Source of the DNA: Chlorogloeopsis fritschii PCC 6912 | Lineage (GTDB): Bacteria > Cyanobacteriota > Cyanobacteriia > Cyanobacteriales > Nostocaceae | Reading direction: 5' to 3' | Assembly: GCF_000317285.1 (NCBI RefSeq) | Contig: NZ_AJLN01000047.1 | Location: 62,001-126,000, forward strand | Length of the DNA: 64,000 nt | The notes under the pieces: generated by a model | Seen by the model: only the letters and a program-made list of their open reading frames with translations | Databases searched by the model: none | What the model was told of the DNA's origin: nothing | Position numbers and translations under genes: made by a program | Part shown: in pieces, positions 18,211-25,853 of the stretch | How positions within the stretch are numbered: the first letter of the stretch is position 1 | Layout: every line of letters starts with the position of its first letter

Positions 18211-18246
18211 AAAAGTAAAAAGGCTTTAGCCTTTTTACTTTTTTTC
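18211..18246 (+). terminator. Rho-independent terminator after the CobW gene
   Basis: AAAAGTAAAAAGGC pairs with GCCTTTTTACTTTT around TTTA, followed by more T. It lies nine bases after the CobW stop and suggests the CobW message ends, at least partly, before the WD40 gene. Confidence 0.8.
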
Positions 18247-18279
18247 TAACAATATTTTAATTTTTAAGTTTTAATTGTT

Positions 18280-19341
18280 ATGAATTTTTCTACTATTGAT
18301 TCTAAGGAATTTGAACAGTTATTTTCTGCAACACTTTCAGATTACATCACAGCGATCGCTTGGTCACCACAAGGTAAAAGTTTAGCTGTGGCTTCTGCGT
18401 TTGGAGAAGTTGCACAATGGGAAAATGAAAAGCTGACTATCCTGCAAGCTGGGAATGATGCATCTTTCAACTGCCTGGCTTTTTCCTATGATGGGCAATT
18501 CTTAGCCGTTGGTGGGCAAGATGGACGAGTGAAAATATGGCGAAAAGGTGAATTAATCAGTACTTTGGGAAATAATACTGCTTGGATTGACAAGCTGGCT
18601 TGGCATCCCACTAGTAACCAACTAGCTTTTAGTTTGGGGCGCTACGTCCAAGTGTGGGATGCTGATTTTCGTGAGATTGTTGTTACCCTAAATTTTGAGT
18701 CATCTTCGGCACTGGGTATTGACTGGTGTAGCGATGGAGAGCACCTTGCTATTTGTGGACATCGGGGGGTAAAGGTATGGAATTGTCAAGATTGGCATCA
18801 AGAACCATACATACTAGATATACCTTCTGCTTGTATAAGTATGGCATGGTCGCCGGATGGCAAGTATCTCGCTTCTGCTAATATGGATCGGACGCTGAGT
18901 GTTGTTGAAACTCAGCAATTAATCTCTGGTAATGACCCTCAACCCTGGGTGATGCGGGGTTTTCCTGGCAAAATTCGCCAAATCGCATGGTCAAACATTA
19001 GTAACCAAAATAGTGCGCCTGTTTTAGCCTGCTGTAGTGTTGATGGTATTATCGTCTGGGAAAAATCGCCAGATGAGTCTTTGGGTTGGGAAGCAACAGT
19101 ATTAACTAATCATGTAGATGTAATTAATGCGATCGCCTTTGCACCCAACAGCTTGCTACTTGCTTCTGCTGGTGCAGATGGCTGGATTTGTTTATGGCAA
19201 CAAGCCAAGCAAGTATTGCAAATTCTCACCAGTGCCTCAGAAGGCTTTTCTTGTCTAGCATGGCATCCCCAAGGCAACCAAATTGCCGCAGGTACTGAAA
19301 ACGGTGAATTAGTTATTTGGTCAAACTCAACCCACAGTTAA
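18280..19341 (+). CDS. WD40-repeat protein beside the CobW GTPase
   Basis: A 353-residue beta-propeller of about seven WD40 repeats. Repeat cores such as SPQGKSLAVASAFGEVAQWE, YDGQFLAVGGQDGRVKIW, SPDGKYLASANMDRTLSV and PNSLLLASAGADGWICLW are visible at roughly 45-residue spacing. There is no extra domain, signal peptide or membrane segment, so it is a cytoplasmic scaffold of unknown partner. It lies 78 bases after the CobW gene, separated by a terminator-like hairpin, which suggests a related role. Its biochemical function cannot be read from sequence. Confidence 0.85.
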   Translation: MNFSTIDSKEFEQLFSATLSDYITAIAWSPQGKSLAVASAFGEVAQWENEKLTILQAGNDASFNCLAFSYDGQFLAVGGQDGRVKIWRKGELISTLGNNTAWIDKLAWHPTSNQLAFSLGRYVQVWDADFREIVVTLNFESSSALGIDWCSDGEHLAICGHRGVKVWNCQDWHQEPYILDIPSACISMAWSPDGKYLASANMDRTLSVVETQQLISGNDPQPWVMRGFPGKIRQIAWSNISNQNSAPVLACCSVDGIIVWEKSPDESLGWEATVLTNHVDVINAIAFAPNSLLLASAGADGWICLWQQAKQVLQILTSASEGFSCLAWHPQGNQIAAGTENGELVIWSNSTHS

Positions 19342-19381
19342 ATCTTCAGCTATTAAGTAACCCTCATAAACTGCGTACAAG

Positions 19382-19433
19382 AGGACAAGGAGCAGGAGCG
19401 TGAACCACGTCTTTCCCCTTTTCTCCTTGTCCT
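19382..19433. repeat. Inverted repeat after the WD40 gene
   Basis: AGGACAAGGAG (19382-19392) and CTCCTTGTCCT (19423-19433) form perfect 11-base arms with an inner CGTG/CACG pair. There is no T-run. It may help end the WD40 transcript. Confidence 0.6.
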
Positions 19434-19542
19434 AATTTCCTTTTGCCTTCTGCCTTTTTCAAGCCAGCAGGAACAATAAACACTCATGACTAATCAGTAA
19501 TAATTAGCTATGCTGTAGTGCTATGATGTCTTTTTTTCAACT

Positions 19543-19818
19543 ATGAAAATAATCAAACTAATTTTGCTGGCTTTTCCTGTAGTAACTGCTTCGATACTGC
19601 TAATCGCCAGTCCAGCGGTTGCATCCAGTATCCAATCTGCACCTGTTACACCCCATTTCACTTTGAGTGCAACACAACCAGCTCACCAATTAATTGCATC
19701 AAAGTTTTCTAGTGATTCCAAATCAATCATGGATCAACTTGGTTGTAATTGTGCTACTTGTGTTAAAGCTAAACTCCAAATGGAAGGTAAGCTGACACTT
19801 ACAAGTTTCTTATATTAA
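19543..19818 (+). CDS. Small exported CxCxxC protein
   Basis: A 91-residue protein with a clear signal peptide (KIIKLILLAFPVVTASILLI, cleavage near AVASS), leaving about 63 mature residues. The only cysteines are in DQLGCNCATCVKAK (CxCxxC), a compact potential metal or disulfide site. I do not recognise a named family. It lies between a WD40/CobW pair and a ZnuA-type lipoprotein gene, and a terminator follows 40 bases after its stop, so it is likely its own transcript. A role in periplasmic metal binding is inference from motif and position only. Confidence 0.65.
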   Translation: MKIIKLILLAFPVVTASILLIASPAVASSIQSAPVTPHFTLSATQPAHQLIASKFSSDSKSIMDQLGCNCATCVKAKLQMEGKLTLTSFLY

Positions 19819-19857
19819 CCTCTATCAAGAGTGCTTTAAAATTTGTCTATATGAAGG

Positions 19858-19891
19858 TGAGGAGTTACTTTTTAGTTCACTCCTCATTTTT
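19858..19891 (+). terminator. Rho-independent terminator after the CxCxxC gene
   Basis: TGAGGAGT (19858-19865) pairs with ACTCCTCA (19879-19886), with an inner ACT/AGT pair, followed by five T. Confidence 0.75.
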
Positions 19892-19964
19892 CTGTTGACT
19901 TCTAGGCGATCGCGCACTGTCTTTTATGCCCCTAACTTCTCATTCAATTGTTAATCGGGGTTTT

Positions 19965-20996
19965 ATGCCAAAAATATTACAGCATAACCAACTTCTACTA
20001 CGTCTTATCTTCATTACTTTAACCACTGGATTTGTTGGCTGTAGTAATGTCAGTAATTTGCTTAATACCTCTGCTACAACTACTGTTACCTCAGATGAGT
20101 TAAGCAGTAACTTACCTAGAGTTATCGCAACCACAAGTGTTCTATGCGATTTAATCAAACAGGTGGCAGAACAGACTGTAGATCTTACCTGCTTAATTCC
20201 CCCTGAAGTTAATCCCCACCTTTATCAACCAAAAACAGAAGACCGTCAAGCTATCAATGAAGCAAATATTATTTTTTATAATGGATATAATTTGGAACCA
20301 AATTTATTCAAAGTCATAAAGGCAAGTAAAAATGGTGCAGCAAAAATCGCAGTTGCTCAACGTGCTGTTCCCAAACCACTACAATATAAAAAAGATGGAA
20401 GAATTGTACCCGATCCTCATGTTTGGCACAATCCTAAAAATGGGATGAGGATGGTAGAGGTAATTAGCTCCAATCTTAGTAAAGTATCTCCTGAAAATGC
20501 ATCTATCTACAAAAGTAATACTCAAAATATTAAAAAAGAATTAGCAGAAATCGACACCTGGATTAAATCGAGAATAGCTAGTATTCCCCCTAAAAATCGC
20601 GAATTAATTACAGTTCATAATACTATGGGTTATTATGCAAGAGCCTATAATATTTCATGGACAAGTGCTTTGCAAGGTTTTAGCAATCAAGAAAAAATTC
20701 CAGCTACAAGGGTTAAAACACTAGTTCAAACAATCAAACAAGCAAGAGTTCCACGAATTTTTATAGAGACTACAACTAACCCCAATTTATTGAACACTGT
20801 TGCTACACAAGCAAAGATAAAAGTTTCAAAAAGACAATTATTTGCTGATAATTTGGGAGAACCAGGAACTGATGGGGATACCTATCAAAAAATGCTCACT
20901 GCTAATACCCGCACAATTGTAGAAGGGCTAGGGGGAACATATCTCATCTTTGAACCACACACAGTGAAAAATTCAAATCAGAAATCTCAAAACTAA
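19965..20996 (+). CDS. ZnuA-type metal-binding lipoprotein
   Basis: Periplasmic solute-binding protein of the cluster A-I (zinc/manganese) ABC family. The start was set at MPKILQHN, with GGGG just upstream, giving a short lipoprotein signal ending in the lipobox TGFVGC. A start 13 codons earlier (19926) is also open. Metal ligands expected by the family are visible: His in EVNPHLYQP, His in PDPHVWHNP, His in VHNTMGYYARAY and an Asp in the C-terminal GDTYQKML region. Histidine rather than glutamate at the third position favours zinc over manganese. No histidine-rich loop is present, and no permease or ATPase gene is adjacent. Confidence 0.85.
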   Translation: MPKILQHNQLLLRLIFITLTTGFVGCSNVSNLLNTSATTTVTSDELSSNLPRVIATTSVLCDLIKQVAEQTVDLTCLIPPEVNPHLYQPKTEDRQAINEANIIFYNGYNLEPNLFKVIKASKNGAAKIAVAQRAVPKPLQYKKDGRIVPDPHVWHNPKNGMRMVEVISSNLSKVSPENASIYKSNTQNIKKELAEIDTWIKSRIASIPPKNRELITVHNTMGYYARAYNISWTSALQGFSNQEKIPATRVKTLVQTIKQARVPRIFIETTTNPNLLNTVATQAKIKVSKRQLFADNLGEPGTDGDTYQKMLTANTRTIVEGLGGTYLIFEPHTVKNSNQKSQN

Positions 20997-21003
20997 CAAT
21001 TAT

Positions 21004-21273
21004 ATGGCTTGTGAATTGTGTGAAAGAGAAGTGGAACACTTAACTGTTCACCATCTGATTCCTAAACAAAAAAAAGGTCATCACGGCCCGAAAATTAATA
21101 TATGTTCTGCTTGCCATCGGCAAATTCACAATTTGTTTGATAATACCCGCCTAGCACAGGAGTTAAATTCAGTAGAGAAACTCAGAAATGAACCACAAAT
21201 GCAGAAATTTATAACTTGGGTAAGGAAGCAAAATCCTCATAAACGCGTTAAGGTTCATCCTCATAAAGGATAA
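21004..21273 (+). CDS. Small HNH nuclease-like protein
   Basis: An 89-residue HNH-fold protein. The paired CxxC zinc knuckles are CELC near the N-terminus and CSAC around residue 34, with the metal-finger HH in LTVHHLIPKQ and the closing histidine in CHRQIHNLFD. This layout is that of small HNH nucleases. The gene begins seven bases after the ZnuA-type stop, so the two are almost certainly co-transcribed. That link with a metal-uptake gene is unusual and the role is unknown. Confidence 0.82.
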   Translation: MACELCEREVEHLTVHHLIPKQKKGHHGPKINICSACHRQIHNLFDNTRLAQELNSVEKLRNEPQMQKFITWVRKQNPHKRVKVHPHKG

Positions 21274-21438
21274 ATATTAAAACTTGGGACTTAACCCTAA
21301 TTGTGCTACGGCGGTAGTGCAAGATCTAAGTAAGCTAACGCAGATATACATATAAAACTATGGGCGATCGCTGTTGGTATAGATGAGTTTTCAAGACTCA
21401 AGCCCACAAAGAGAACTTCTAAGAGCGCACCCCGATTG

Positions 21439-21486
21439 AGAGCCAGAGGCTCTAGTTCTCGTTACCAGGTTCAACCTGGTAACGAG
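21439..21486. repeat. Two-hairpin repeat element, copy 1
   Basis: AGAGCC-AGA-GGCTCT (21439-21453) is followed by CTCGTTACCAGGTT-C-AACCTGGTAACGAG (21458-21486), a perfect 14-base-arm palindrome. A copy in the opposite orientation lies at 40679-40726 and a related one at 26818-26883. Confidence 0.85.
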
Positions 21487-21499
21487 GATATAACTCTTT

Positions 21500-21700
21500 C
21501 TACCGATCTGCTTGTTTAGCTTCAGTCGGTGGATGTTTTATCTCTCCCTCGCTATAGCCTAATTCATACATACTGGCAGCTTGAGAATCTTGTTCTGGTG
21601 GTACTTTAGGTTTGCCTGCCCAGGCATCAGATTTTCCTAAGTTAAACCAATCTTCATCAGTCATCCCAGAGTTGAATGTGTTGTTTGTTGTTTGGTTCAT
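21500..21700 (-). CDS. Small hypothetical protein
   Basis: A 66-residue hydrophilic protein with the sequence blocks MTDEDWFNLGKSDAWAGKPK and ELGYSEGEIKHPP. The repeated aromatic/glycine pattern (DWFNLGKSDAWAGKP and SMYELGYSEG) looks like a small conserved cyanobacterial family that I cannot name. The start was set at MNQTTNN, with GGGA twelve bases before. Fifteen further codons upstream are open but carry no family signal. The adjacent two-hairpin repeat sits just after its stop and could act as its terminator. Confidence 0.5.
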   Translation of the reverse strand: MNQTTNNTFNSGMTDEDWFNLGKSDAWAGKPKVPPEQDSQAASMYELGYSEGEIKHPPTEAKQADR

Positions 21701-22103
21701 AGTCAGCATCCCTACTTTTGTTAAACGTGTTAGTTTCTTGCACAACTATCGGGAACGATACACAGGCTCTTGGATGTTACTCTATCGCCAGCCGATCGCT
21801 TGTTATGAATACAGGTGAGATTGGCTGGGTATTTGGCAGCGTCCATAATTTACGATATTTGCACTACTGTTTAACAAAAGTCGTATACCGTTGGAAAGAA
21901 TCAGGAAAAATCTTAACGTAATCTACACTTGTAATAAAGTACGGTTAATATTCTTTACCTTAAAAAACTTCCGTATCGATCAGCCTGAAAGTATTTCGGC
22001 AAATCTGCAATGGCTTTTGCTACAGTGCGATCGCACCTCATGAGTGCAACAATTACTGATATGAGTTAGCAAATAAGTAAATTAAGAATGTAATTTGCCG
22101 TTT

Positions 22104-22350
22104 GCTTGCGGAAAATACCTTTAGGAGTGCGCGATTTACTGAAATGAGAAAGCGATTAGGCTTTTTGAGTAAGCAATATGCCTTTTTGCTTGCGGAAAAC
22201 ACCTTTAGGAGTGCGCGATTTACTGAAATGAGAAAGCGATTAGGCTTTTTGAGTAAGCAATATGCCTTTTTGCTTGCGGAAAACACCAAAATGAGAAAGC
22301 GATCGGGCATTTTGAGAACCCATTTAAGCATTTTGAGTAAGTAATATGCC
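22104..22350. repeat. 84-bp tandem repeat
   Basis: A unit of 84 bases starting GCTTGCGGAAAACACCTTTA begins at 22104, 22188 and 22272. The first two are nearly identical. The third has lost about 39 internal bases and then degenerates into TTTTGAGTAAGTAATATGCC. Because 84 is divisible by three, frames stay open on both strands and give spurious repetitive proteins. The rest of the stretch from 21746 to 22841 has scattered GCGATCGC sites and no gene that I recognise. Confidence 0.85.
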
Positions 22351-22841
22351 TTTTTGCTTATTGAAATCGACTAGATCTATTTTCCTGATGTAGTGATTAG
22401 TTATGGCGATCGCAAAAATCTAAAAACCAAAGTATAACTGAGAACAGTATTAACTGGTGGATGGGTAAAGTATGCAGACGATTCAAGTGTAAGCAAAGGG
22501 AGAAGATCCAACAACAGCCTACAACCCAACTAGACTTGTCCGGAAATTTATAACCCAGTTTAGACAAGGGTTTTAAAGGTTGACTATATGTCTTTACTCA
22601 ACGTAGTAATAAGGGTTCGGCATTAACGCAAATTTAACTTCCGGATCGGTCTACTAATGGTATGCATTGATTTACGGCGCGATCGCGCTTCCACCAGATA
22701 TTCTTACAGAAAGCGTCACCAAATTACAGCAACTTTCACTTTGAGGCTAGCGACCGCTTAAACATAACTCACAATCCTCAAGATTGGTTAGGGCTTCACC
22801 TTATACTAGAAACAGAAGACTAGACAAATCTTGCTCTCAAA

Positions 22842-23171
22842 ATGCTACTTATCCCAACAGCTGAACCAATTCCGCTTGTTACTGATGCCAATGGCGTTGT
22901 CCGCATAAGTAAAAGTCGTGTCACTTTAGATACAGTGGTTACAGCTTTTCTGGAAGGATCTACAGCAGAAGAAATCAAGGAGCAGTACCCATCGCTTCGA
23001 CTTTCTGATATTTATTCTGTGATTGGCTATTACTTAAGACATCAAGCCGATGTTGATGAATATCTTCTAGAACGTCAGCGCCGAGCTTGCGATGTTCGTC
23101 AAGAAGCTGAGAGACGTTTTAACCCTGTTGGGATACGCGATCGCTTATTAGCCAGGTTCCAGTTGGTTTAG
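22842..23171 (+). CDS. DUF433 antitoxin-like protein
   Basis: A 109-residue DUF433 protein, the winged-helix antitoxin type (VapB45-like) that normally pairs with a DUF5615 PIN-like toxin. The signature segments are VVRISKSRVTLDTVVTAFLEG, STAEEIKEQYPSLRLSDIYSVIGYYL and the following HQADVDEYL. In the usual arrangement a DUF5615 gene overlaps or follows the stop. No such frame is visible in the 217 bases up to the next gene, so this is an orphan or relic of a pair. Confidence 0.82.
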   Translation: MLLIPTAEPIPLVTDANGVVRISKSRVTLDTVVTAFLEGSTAEEIKEQYPSLRLSDIYSVIGYYLRHQADVDEYLLERQRRACDVRQEAERRFNPVGIRDRLLARFQLV

Positions 23172-23388
23172 CAATCGAGGAAATCCTGTTACTAGATGAG
23201 TGCAGCTTGGAAGGGGAATGGGAAGGGCAAGTACGATTCTTGCCGTTGCGCTAGCGATCGCCAAACTAAACTTTATTAGATTATGAAGAAGCGATTGTTG
23301 AGTTCCTTTCTTGCCTGCTTAAACAACCTGTGCGATCGCTATCCAGTAGATTTTATTACAGAAAGCGATCGCACTTGGCAGCTAACGT

Positions 23389-23757
23389 TTAAAGCCAATC
23401 TCGATAAGCCGAAATTTCATTGACGCTAATTTCAAATGGCATTCCTTTACCCATTGGCGGATAAACGCGGATTTTTGCTTCACTGCTAAACTGCTCTAGC
23501 TTCGTTCCAATCTGGGTAATGTTGTTGACGATATGCCAATAAGTTACTATGTCTGGGCAGTCAATCACTAACTTTAGGTTGCTCGCATCTGCCATCAGAT
23601 ACCACTGACATTGAGACAATAATGCTTGGGTAATGCGATCGCACGCCTGATAAAAGCATGAACCAATAGATTGTTCTAGTTCCAGATGTAGCATTCTATC
23701 TTGTTGCGTCACCTCAGTGGGTGGTCTATCATCTGGATGCAAGAAGGGTTTATTCAT
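23389..23757 (-). CDS. Hypothetical cyanobacterial protein
   Basis: A 122-residue soluble protein without a recognised domain. It is rich in features of a small alpha/beta fold: LELEQSIGSCFYQACDRI, CQWYLMADASNLKLVIDCPD, and IRVYPPMGKGMPFEISVNEI at the C-terminus. Codon use resembles its neighbours. It lies in a gene-poor stretch between an orphan antitoxin and possible gene remnants. I cannot propose a function. Confidence 0.5.
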   Translation of the reverse strand: MNKPFLHPDDRPPTEVTQQDRMLHLELEQSIGSCFYQACDRITQALLSQCQWYLMADASNLKLVIDCPDIVTYWHIVNNITQIGTKLEQFSSEAKIRVYPPMGKGMPFEISVNEISAYRDWL

Positions 23758-23861
23758 AAATACTAGCCCTTTCTACAAAATTTGTTAATTGCTAATTGTT
23801 AATCGCTAATTGGTAATTGTTTATTGTAATTAGCCATTAGCTATTAGCTGTTAGCTATTAA

Positions 23862-24167
23862 TCATGAAAGATTAACCACTAGCCATTTCACACATAATTC
23901 CGTATTTCTTGATTGTAGCGTGTCAAACTTTCCAGGTTTTTTTGCACATTCAAAGATGAGGGTTCTGAGATTGGATTCACTGAAATGTTGTTCCGTCACC
24001 CACGCTTCATCAAAACCCAAGCTTTCCAAGTGTTTTACGAGTGCGACTTGTTCTTGATTGGCGCAACGGGCATCTTGGTGATGATTTTCGGGCGTTGCAG
24101 AATAGTCCGGATTTCCGCAGCGATCGCCTTGTGTTTTTATGTTGCAACCCAGTGCAAATCTAACCAC
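23862..24167 (-). pseudogene. Possible flavin-monooxygenase fragment
   Basis: A 101-codon frame with one suggestive segment, QVALVKHLESLGFDEAWVTE followed by QHFSES. This matches the second strand-helix of luciferase-like flavin monooxygenases, but nothing on either side continues that fold. It overlaps the end of the next upstream frame by 31 bases in another frame. The most economical reading is a small remnant of a monooxygenase gene, or a chance open frame. Confidence 0.25.
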
Positions 24168-24472
24168 AAGCGCGGATCTGCCTGCTTAATCTTCGACATT
24201 GGATCGCGCAAAAGTCGCGAGGCATTTAGGAAGACTACCTGAACTAGCCCCATATTGTCTGCTAATTCTCGTAGTACTTCTTTGTGAACTTGCACATGAG
24301 GCATCATTTCATCAGAACAATAAATGCCTATATATCGCAAGCGTTTAGGCGGGCGTCCCCAATAATTGGTAATGACTTTTACATGACAGCCATCCAAAAG
24401 TTCTCCAATTTTTGGGTAGTATTTACTGACTACCCTGACAAATTCTTTTGCCAAGATATCTTCTCTAATCAT
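24137..24472 (-). CDS. Hypothetical protein
   Basis: A 111-residue protein of unknown family with a compact alpha/beta appearance: EFVRVVSKYYPKIGELLDGC, VKVITNYWGRPPKRLRYIGI and VHKEVLRELADNMGLVQVVF. It has no signal peptide or membrane segment. It lies upstream of, and overlaps, the possible monooxygenase fragment. Both sit in a region of small and decayed genes, so it may itself be a remnant. Confidence 0.45.
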   Translation of the reverse strand: MIREDILAKEFVRVVSKYYPKIGELLDGCHVKVITNYWGRPPKRLRYIGIYCSDEMMPHVQVHKEVLRELADNMGLVQVVFLNASRLLRDPMSKIKQADPRLWLDLHWVAT

Positions 24473-24700
24473 GACAAAATTTACGTAATGTAGGGTTGAT
24501 TACATATTTAAATATAGCATAATTTTGTTATGTAAAATTGACTTATTAAGTAAAAAAATCTGTTTTTTATATATTTTAATCTTAGCAAAAAAAGAACAAA
24601 AATCATTAAACTATTATTGGATCTACTCTAAATAAATAATTTATATTAATGACTAATTTTATAGATTTTGCAATCATACAGCTTTTTGATTTCTTAAAAT

Positions 24701-24752
24701 AAAATTCACAATTTTAAAGAATGTTTTGGAGAAAACACCAATTGTGAATTTT
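24701..24752 (-). terminator. Hairpin terminator of the three-gene unit
   Basis: AAAATTCACAATT (24701-24713) and AATTGTGAATTTT (24740-24752) are perfect 13-base arms, with an inner GTTTT/AAAAC pair. On the minus strand the stem is followed by TATTTT. It lies 25 bases beyond the stop of the 103-residue gene. The remaining bases from 24473 to 24776 are AT-rich with nothing else recognised. Confidence 0.7.
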
Positions 24753-24776
24753 TAAAGATTAAATTGTAAATTTAAC

Positions 24777-25088
24777 TTATCGAGAATTACGCTCCGATAC
24801 TAAAACTTCTGCCACCAGATGCGGAATATTTGTGAGGTCTGTATATCCGTCTGATCCAGAAATAGGTGAGATAAATGTATAATTTGGATCGCACTCTCCT
24901 GTATCGTAGACTTGGACGTACCATCGATCGGGAAATCCTTCTACAGCCAATTCTACAATGTACCAACTCTGACCAACGAGACGAGAGCTAATAATTACAA
25001 ACCACTCCCTATCTTCTTCTAAGATATTCCACTCAGCTAAGATAAATTCTAAAGCAATTCGTCCTGCGTCAGTTGCGGTCAGTAGCAT
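24777..25088 (-). CDS. Hypothetical protein, last gene of a three-gene unit
   Basis: A 103-residue acidic protein with no named domain. Aromatic-rich strands are visible (EWFVIISSRLVGQSWYIVEL and RWYVQVYDTGE), suggesting a small beta-rich fold. It follows the 85-residue gene after 15 bases, and a strong hairpin terminator lies just downstream, so it closes an operon with the next two genes upstream. Confidence 0.5.
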   Translation of the reverse strand: MLLTATDAGRIALEFILAEWNILEEDREWFVIISSRLVGQSWYIVELAVEGFPDRWYVQVYDTGECDPNYTFISPISGSDGYTDLTNIPHLVAEVLVSERNSR

Positions 25089-25103
25089 TATTACTCCTAT
25101 TTT

Positions 25104-25361
25104 TTACTCCTTATTTGGAACTTCAGGATACAAACCCAATTCCTTAGATAATTCACGAGCAATATGAATTAAAAATTTTGCTCCTTCTTCATTACCTTGA
25201 TGTGCAAATACAGTTGCCACTTGTAGTATTGTTTGTATTAAACCAGCATCAATTAATTCCGGTTGAGCTTCCAAAATTTCTGGTTCTTCCCCATTAGGAC
25301 ATTTTAGTAACTTATCAATCAAGTCAAAATATTGATTTTGGCGTTCTTCTGTTAGTGTCAT
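25104..25361 (-). CDS. Stand-alone copy of the N-terminal module of cyanobacterial CHAT/TPR proteins
   Basis: An 85-residue helical protein. The block LLKCPNGEEPEILEAQPELI and the following DAGLIQTILQVATVFAHQGN closely resemble the short N-terminal segment seen in large cyanobacterial TPR and CHAT-protease proteins; this resemblance is from memory of that family. Here it is a separate gene, directly between a two-segment membrane protein and an acidic protein. The function is unknown. Confidence 0.55.
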   Translation of the reverse strand: MTLTEERQNQYFDLIDKLLKCPNGEEPEILEAQPELIDAGLIQTILQVATVFAHQGNEEGAKFLIHIARELSKELGLYPEVPNKE

Positions 25362-25379
25362 TTTTTTATTACAAATAAA

Positions 25380-25823
25380 CTATTGTTCAATACTTTCATG
25401 CCACAACTTCTCTAGTATATCTACTTGGCGTTGAAAAACTGTAGCACGATAAACCAAGTACCTGTCATATAAAAAAATTAATATACCCAGACAAATAGGA
25501 AACAGCAAAAAGAACCATTTTAAGAAATCGACAATTTTATATTTATATAGTTGAATAAGAGAAAGTTGTGAATTGAACAATTTAGCATCAAATATTTTGA
25601 TACTAACTAAGTCTTGAGCATATTTTTGACATTCTTGTTGAAAAGCAGTTTTGCTAGTATTTTGAGAGGAGGCAGCTCTAGAGTTAAATTCACACATGAA
25701 ATTTTGTGTTTCTACTAGCTGCATATGTTGCTCCCAAACCACACTTAATACTACTAGCTCTGGAGAAAGAACTATTAAAGTCAACAAACTAACTGTTAGA
25801 AACTTTAAAAATTTTAATTTCAT
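25380..25823 (-). CDS. Small membrane protein with two transmembrane helices
   Basis: A 147-residue membrane protein. Helix 1 follows the start (FLKFLTVSLLTLIVLS), helix 2 is near residue 100 (FLKWFFLLFPICLGILIFLY), and about 70 residues between them, with two cysteines (NFMCEFNSRA and QQECQKYAQD), would face the periplasm. The start was set at MKLKFLK because AGGAGA stands six bases before it; ten further upstream codons are open but lack a ribosome site. It is the first gene of a three-gene unit with the CHAT-type module and an acidic protein. Confidence 0.5.
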   Translation of the reverse strand: MKLKFLKFLTVSLLTLIVLSPELVVLSVVWEQHMQLVETQNFMCEFNSRAASSQNTSKTAFQQECQKYAQDLVSIKIFDAKLFNSQLSLIQLYKYKIVDFLKWFFLLFPICLGILIFLYDRYLVYRATVFQRQVDILEKLWHESIEQ

Positions 25824-25853
25824 GTTGGCTCTCCTGAACTCGGCAGTATGCAC

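Noticed and set aside
22053-22344. Open frames of 92 and 80 codons on opposite strands over the tandem repeat
   Set aside because: Both arise from an 84-bp tandem unit divisible by three. They have no ribosome site, domain or independent support, so they are repeat artefacts.
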